Below, one piece after another: positions 61,112 through 64,000 of a stretch of 64,000 bases of DNA. Origin of the DNA: Gammaproteobacteria bacterium (GTDB taxonomy: Bacteria; Pseudomonadota; Gammaproteobacteria; Steroidobacterales; Steroidobacteraceae). Numbering within the stretch: position 1 is the stretch's first letter; the number at the start of each line of letters is the position of its first letter. The notes below the pieces were generated by a model. The model had not been told where the DNA came from and did no database searches. It saw nothing but the letters and a program-made list of their open reading frames with translations. The stretch lies in the NCBI GenBank assembly GCA_003132025.1, contig PKWJ01000040.1, positions 92,916 through 156,915 of the forward strand, in the 5' to 3' direction. The position numbers and the translations under genes are program-made.

Positions 61112-62284
61112 ATGTCCAAAATCCAGGTCGCCATCATCGGCGCCGGTCCGTCCGGCCTGCTGCTGTCACAACTGCTGCACACGCGCGGCATCCAATCGAT
61201 CGTGCTGGAGCGACACACGCGCGAATACGTCGAAGCGCGCATCCGCGCCGGACTGCTCGAGTGGGGAACGGTCGATCTGCTGAACCAGGCCGGTGTGGGA
61301 GCGCGCATGATGCGCGAGGGTCTGGCGCACGACGGCGTCGAGCTTGCGTTCGACTGCAGCGCGCATCGCATCGATCTGAAGGCGCTCACTGGACAGCGCG
61401 TCATGGTCTATGGACAGACCGAGCTGCAGAAAGACCTGGCGGATGCGCGTACCGGTTCCGGCGGCTGCATCGTCTGGGAAGCGAAGGACGTCGCGATCGA
61501 TGATTTCGCCGGCCGCACGGCACGCGTAAGCTACACCCAGCGCGGTGAGCGCCTCGACGTGAACTGCGATTTCATCGCCGGTTGCGATGGCTACCATGGC
61601 GTCACGCGCGCCAGCGTTCCGCAGCACGCGATCACGCTGCACGAGCGCGTCTATCCTTTTGGCTGGCTCGGCATCCTCGCCGACGTGCCGCCGGTGGCGG
61701 CAGAACTGGTCTATACCAACCACGCGCGCGGCTTTTCCCTGTGCAGCATGCGCTCCAGGACTCGCAGCCGCTACTACCTGCAGTGTCCGCTCGACGACGA
61801 CATCGACAGCTGGCCCGACGAGCGTTTCTGGGATGAGCTGCGGCTGCGGCTGCCGGAAAAATATGGCTCGCGCCTGATCACTGGACCGTCGATCGAGAAA
61901 AGCATCGCGCCGCTGCGCAGCTTCGTGGCCGAGCCGATGCGCTTTGGCCGGCTGTTCCTGGTCGGCGACGCGGCCCACATCGTGCCGCCGACCGGCGCCA
62001 AGGGTCTGAACCTCGCGGTCGCCGACGTGCGCGTGCTGTTTGAAGCGATGGTCGACTACTATCGCAGCGGCAGCGATACGCTGCTCGACGAATATTCCTC
62101 ACGGGCGCTGGCTCGGGTGTGGAACGCCACGCGCTTCTCGTGGTGGTTCACCACGCTGATGCACCGCTTCAGCGACGAGACGATCGCCCGCAAGATGCAG
62201 CTGGCGGAGCTTCGGTACATCGGCGAGTCGCCGGCGGCAGCCGCGGCATTTGCCGAAAACTACGTCGGGCTGAGGTTCCGGTAA
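61112..62284 (+). CDS. pobA: 4-hydroxybenzoate 3-monooxygenase
   Basis: A 390-residue FAD monooxygenase that turns 4-hydroxybenzoate into protocatechuate with NADPH and oxygen. It follows Pseudomonas PobA along its length: IIGAGPSGLLLSQLLHTRGI (residues 7-26), RIRAGLLEWGTVDLL, MVYGQTELQKDL, YPFGWLGILADVPP, LVYTNHARGFSLCS with the active-site Tyr, FLVGDAAHIVPPTGAKGLNLAVADV and ENYVGL with the second conserved Tyr. No pobR gene is adjacent. It may feed the protocatechuate pathway encoded elsewhere. Confidence 0.95.
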   Translation: MSKIQVAIIGAGPSGLLLSQLLHTRGIQSIVLERHTREYVEARIRAGLLEWGTVDLLNQAGVGARMMREGLAHDGVELAFDCSAHRIDLKALTGQRVMVYGQTELQKDLADARTGSGGCIVWEAKDVAIDDFAGRTARVSYTQRGERLDVNCDFIAGCDGYHGVTRASVPQHAITLHERVYPFGWLGILADVPPVAAELVYTNHARGFSLCSMRSRTRSRYYLQCPLDDDIDSWPDERFWDELRLRLPEKYGSRLITGPSIEKSIAPLRSFVAEPMRFGRLFLVGDAAHIVPPTGAKGLNLAVADVRVLFEAMVDYYRSGSDTLLDEYSSRALARVWNATRFSWWFTTLMHRFSDETIARKMQLAELRYIGESPAAAAAFAENYVGLRFR

Positions 62285-62294
62285 CAGCCGGCAG

Positions 62295-62325
62295 AAAAAT
62301 CCAAGTTCCCGCGAGTTTCGTCCAT
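62295..62325 (+). promoter_or_regulatory. Shared upstream element, copy 2 (TonB receptor)
   Basis: The second copy of the 31-bp block, with half-sites AGTTCC and AGTTTCG and the same terminal GTCCAT. A possible -10-like ACTAACC appears exactly 20 bases after it, as in copy 1. It lies 215 bp before the receptor start and only 10 bp after the pobA stop, which implies a separate receptor promoter with a long leader. Confidence 0.45.
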
Positions 62326-62540
62326 GTACCCGCGCCACCCGCGCGACTAACCTCAAACGCGAACACCGCCTCAGTGCCACCGGATTCGGCGCGGGCAGTG
62401 CGTCGGTGGGGGCAAAAATGACAATCGATTGCTGCGTTACCTGCGCCGGCGCCACCGGACGTATTGCGTCACGATCCGGCGCCGGCAAATAGCGAGGCGC
62501 ACGACATCGATGTGACGACTTTCAAGTCCGGGCGAGATGC

Positions 62541-64000
62541 ATGAATCTCAAAACCTTGTGGGCACTCGGCGCGCTCGGTATTGTGCTGCCGCCGCTATCA
62601 TTCGCGCAGACCTCGACCGCCGCCGACGCCGGCTCGCTCGAAGAGATCGTCGTTACCGCGGAAAAGCGCACCGAGAACATTCAGGAGGTTCCGATCGCCA
62701 TTACGGCGTTCTCGGAGTCCGAACTGCGCGCCAAGGGCGCGACCGACATCCACAGTCTGTCGACCCTGACTCCCAACGTGAATCTTGACGCCGGTTCGCC
62801 GTTTTCCGGATCAAACTCGGTGCTGTCGGCCTCGATCCGCGGTATCGGTCAGGATGATTTCGCCTTCAACCTTGACCCCGGCGTCGGAGTCTATGTCGAC
62901 GGCGTCTACTACGCGCGCACCGTCGGCGCCAACCAGAATCTGCTCGACGTCGAACGCGTCGAGATCCTCAATGGCCCGCAGGGTACGCTGTTCGGGCGCA
63001 ATACCATCGGCGGGGCGATCAGCATCGTGACCCGCACGCCAGGCGATCAGCTGGCGGTGCAGGCCCAGGTGACCGGGGGCAGCTACGACCGGCGCGACGT
63101 GGCGCTGATGGCGGACATCCCGCTGGCGAGCAATTTGCTGTCGACGCTCACGTTCTCCAACGAGTACCGCGACGGCTACCAGAAGCGCATTCCGTATGAC
63201 TCGCCAACGCCGTACGTCTCCGATCCGGTAGGCGCGATGCACAGCTCCGGAACCGAAACCTTCGACACCCAGGGCGGTGAGAACCAGCAGGTGGCGCGCG
63301 CCAAACTGCTGTGGAAGGCATCCGACGCGGTGACCGCGACGCTGTCTCTCGACTGGACACATACCAACCAGCCTTCCACGGCGAGCACCGTGCTGGAGAC
63401 GATCACGTCGGGTCCCAGCGCCATCTTCGGTGCCATCTATAACGCCTGCCTGCTGGGCATTCCATTCGCCCCCACTGCGGCGCTGGTCTGCGGCCCACGA
63501 AACACCGTGGGTACGCCGTTGTGGCAGGCCAATCTGAATCCGGCTACCACCCGTCTGCTGTATGGACCGGCAGTCACCAACACCGGAAACATCGATACCA
63601 CTTACGCGACCGGAGAGAATTTCGACAAGCTCGATTCGTATGGCGGGGCGCTCACCACCGAGTGGGTCCTCGACCCGTCATTCACGCTGCGCTCGATCAC
63701 CGGTTGGCGGCGACTGCACTGGACCCCCGGTCTGGATGCCGACGGCTCGCCGATTGATTTCTTCGAACTGAGTTTCGCCGAAGCGCAGCATCAGATCTCC
63801 GAAGAATTGCAGCTGATCGGGGACCTGTTCGACTCGAGGTTGAAACTCGTCGCAGGCGTGTACTATTTCAACGAAGGCGGCTATATCCACGACTACGTGA
63901 CTTTCGGCGGCGGCCTGCTGCAGGTGGATGGCCCGAACACGCTCGACACGACTTCCTATGCAGGCTACATCCACGCCGACTACAAGCTCACCGATAAAAT
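62541..64000 (+). CDS. TonB-dependent receptor, 5' part
   Basis: The first ~486 residues of an outer-membrane receptor; the gene runs off the window. It has a signal peptide (MNLKTLWALGALGIVLPPLSFAQ), a TonB box region with EEIVVTAEKRTENIQEVPIAI, and the plug domain with LSTLTPNVNL, SIRGIGQDDFAF, VYVDGVYYAR and VERVEILNGPQGTLFGRNTIGGAISIVTRTP. The barrel begins after residue 170. This plug type is frequent in Steroidobacter- and Sphingomonas-like bacteria for uptake of aromatic or polycyclic compounds. The shared element upstream links it to pobA. Confidence 0.95.
   Translation, partial: MNLKTLWALGALGIVLPPLSFAQTSTAADAGSLEEIVVTAEKRTENIQEVPIAITAFSESELRAKGATDIHSLSTLTPNVNLDAGSPFSGSNSVLSASIRGIGQDDFAFNLDPGVGVYVDGVYYARTVGANQNLLDVERVEILNGPQGTLFGRNTIGGAISIVTRTPGDQLAVQAQVTGGSYDRRDVALMADIPLASNLLSTLTFSNEYRDGYQKRIPYDSPTPYVSDPVGAMHSSGTETFDTQGGENQQVARAKLLWKASDAVTATLSLDWTHTNQPSTASTVLETITSGPSAIFGAIYNACLLGIPFAPTAALVCGPRNTVGTPLWQANLNPATTRLLYGPAVTNTGNIDTTYATGENFDKLDSYGGALTTEWVLDPSFTLRSITGWRRLHWTPGLDADGSPIDFFELSFAEAQHQISEELQLIGDLFDSRLKLVAGVYYFNEGGYIHDYVTFGGGLLQVDGPNTLDTTSYAGYIHADYKLTDK

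Noticed and set aside
1-64000. tRNA, rRNA, CRISPR arrays, insertion sequences, integrases
   Set aside because: None was recognised by eye; no transposase or integrase motifs occur among the real genes. Short RNA genes cannot be excluded without a covariance search.

Overview
The window is a 64 kb piece of a GC-rich (about two-thirds G+C by eye) gammaproteobacterial chromosome. The gene content fits the Steroidobacterales/Nevskiales/Xanthomonadales neighbourhood: a long FadE-type acyl-CoA dehydrogenase, GspA/GspB proteins, POT peptide transport with several metallopeptidases, a TonB-dependent receptor next to aromatic hydroxylase genes, and a Kdp system. This placement is inferred from gene families, not from a marker gene. 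No rRNA, tRNA, CRISPR array, transposase or integrase was recognised.

Layout. 1-4550: end of the Kdp potassium system (KdpB tail, KdpC, KdpD sensor kinase, KdpE regulator). 4687-6570: a Lys-rich mini-protein, a RIO1-type kinase and an MscS channel. 6673-17197: a peptide and redox block with M13, M1 and M3 peptidases, a POT peptide transporter, glutathione reductase and an exported chorismate-lyase-like protein. 17282-20870: a TIGR03118 lipoprotein and a PadR/HAAS/GIN-domain operon with a perfect palindrome in front of it. 20871-21293: the only stretch of over 300 bp without a gene, carrying what looks like a decayed chimaeric duplication.

21294-43740 is the accessory core. A tightly overlapped operon (21294-30138, probably to 32265) encodes a mini-ORF, a SPASM-like radical SAM protein, a HemK-like methyltransferase, two B12-binding radical SAM proteins, two glycosyltransferases, an ABC exporter and an acyltransferase. 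Next come two small-molecule methyltransferases, a further GT4 enzyme, a CXXCH lipoprotein plus CXXCH beta-barrel pair, and a third B12-radical SAM enzyme with a nucleotidyltransferase. Converging on these is a second operon: ECF sigma factor, zinc-finger anti-sigma factor, lipoprotein subtilase and HprK-related kinase. I read this as an uncharacterised system that builds, modifies and exports a glycosylated or acylated, radically methylated product, with its own envelope-sensing sigma operon. The product cannot be read from the sequence.

43808-64000 returns to housekeeping and catabolism: a TIGR02001 outer-membrane protein with an apparent ATT start, a phytoene-desaturase-like oxidoreductase with an HxlR regulator, an Mla/Pqi-type lipid transport operon, a dual-CDGSH protein, a GntR(YtrA)-ABC operon with its promoter and operator, malate dehydrogenase, FadE, GspA/GspB, a ferredoxin reductase and [2Fe-2S] ferredoxin, 4-hydroxybenzoate 3-monooxygenase (PobA), and the first part of a TonB-dependent receptor. 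The last two share a repeated upstream element.
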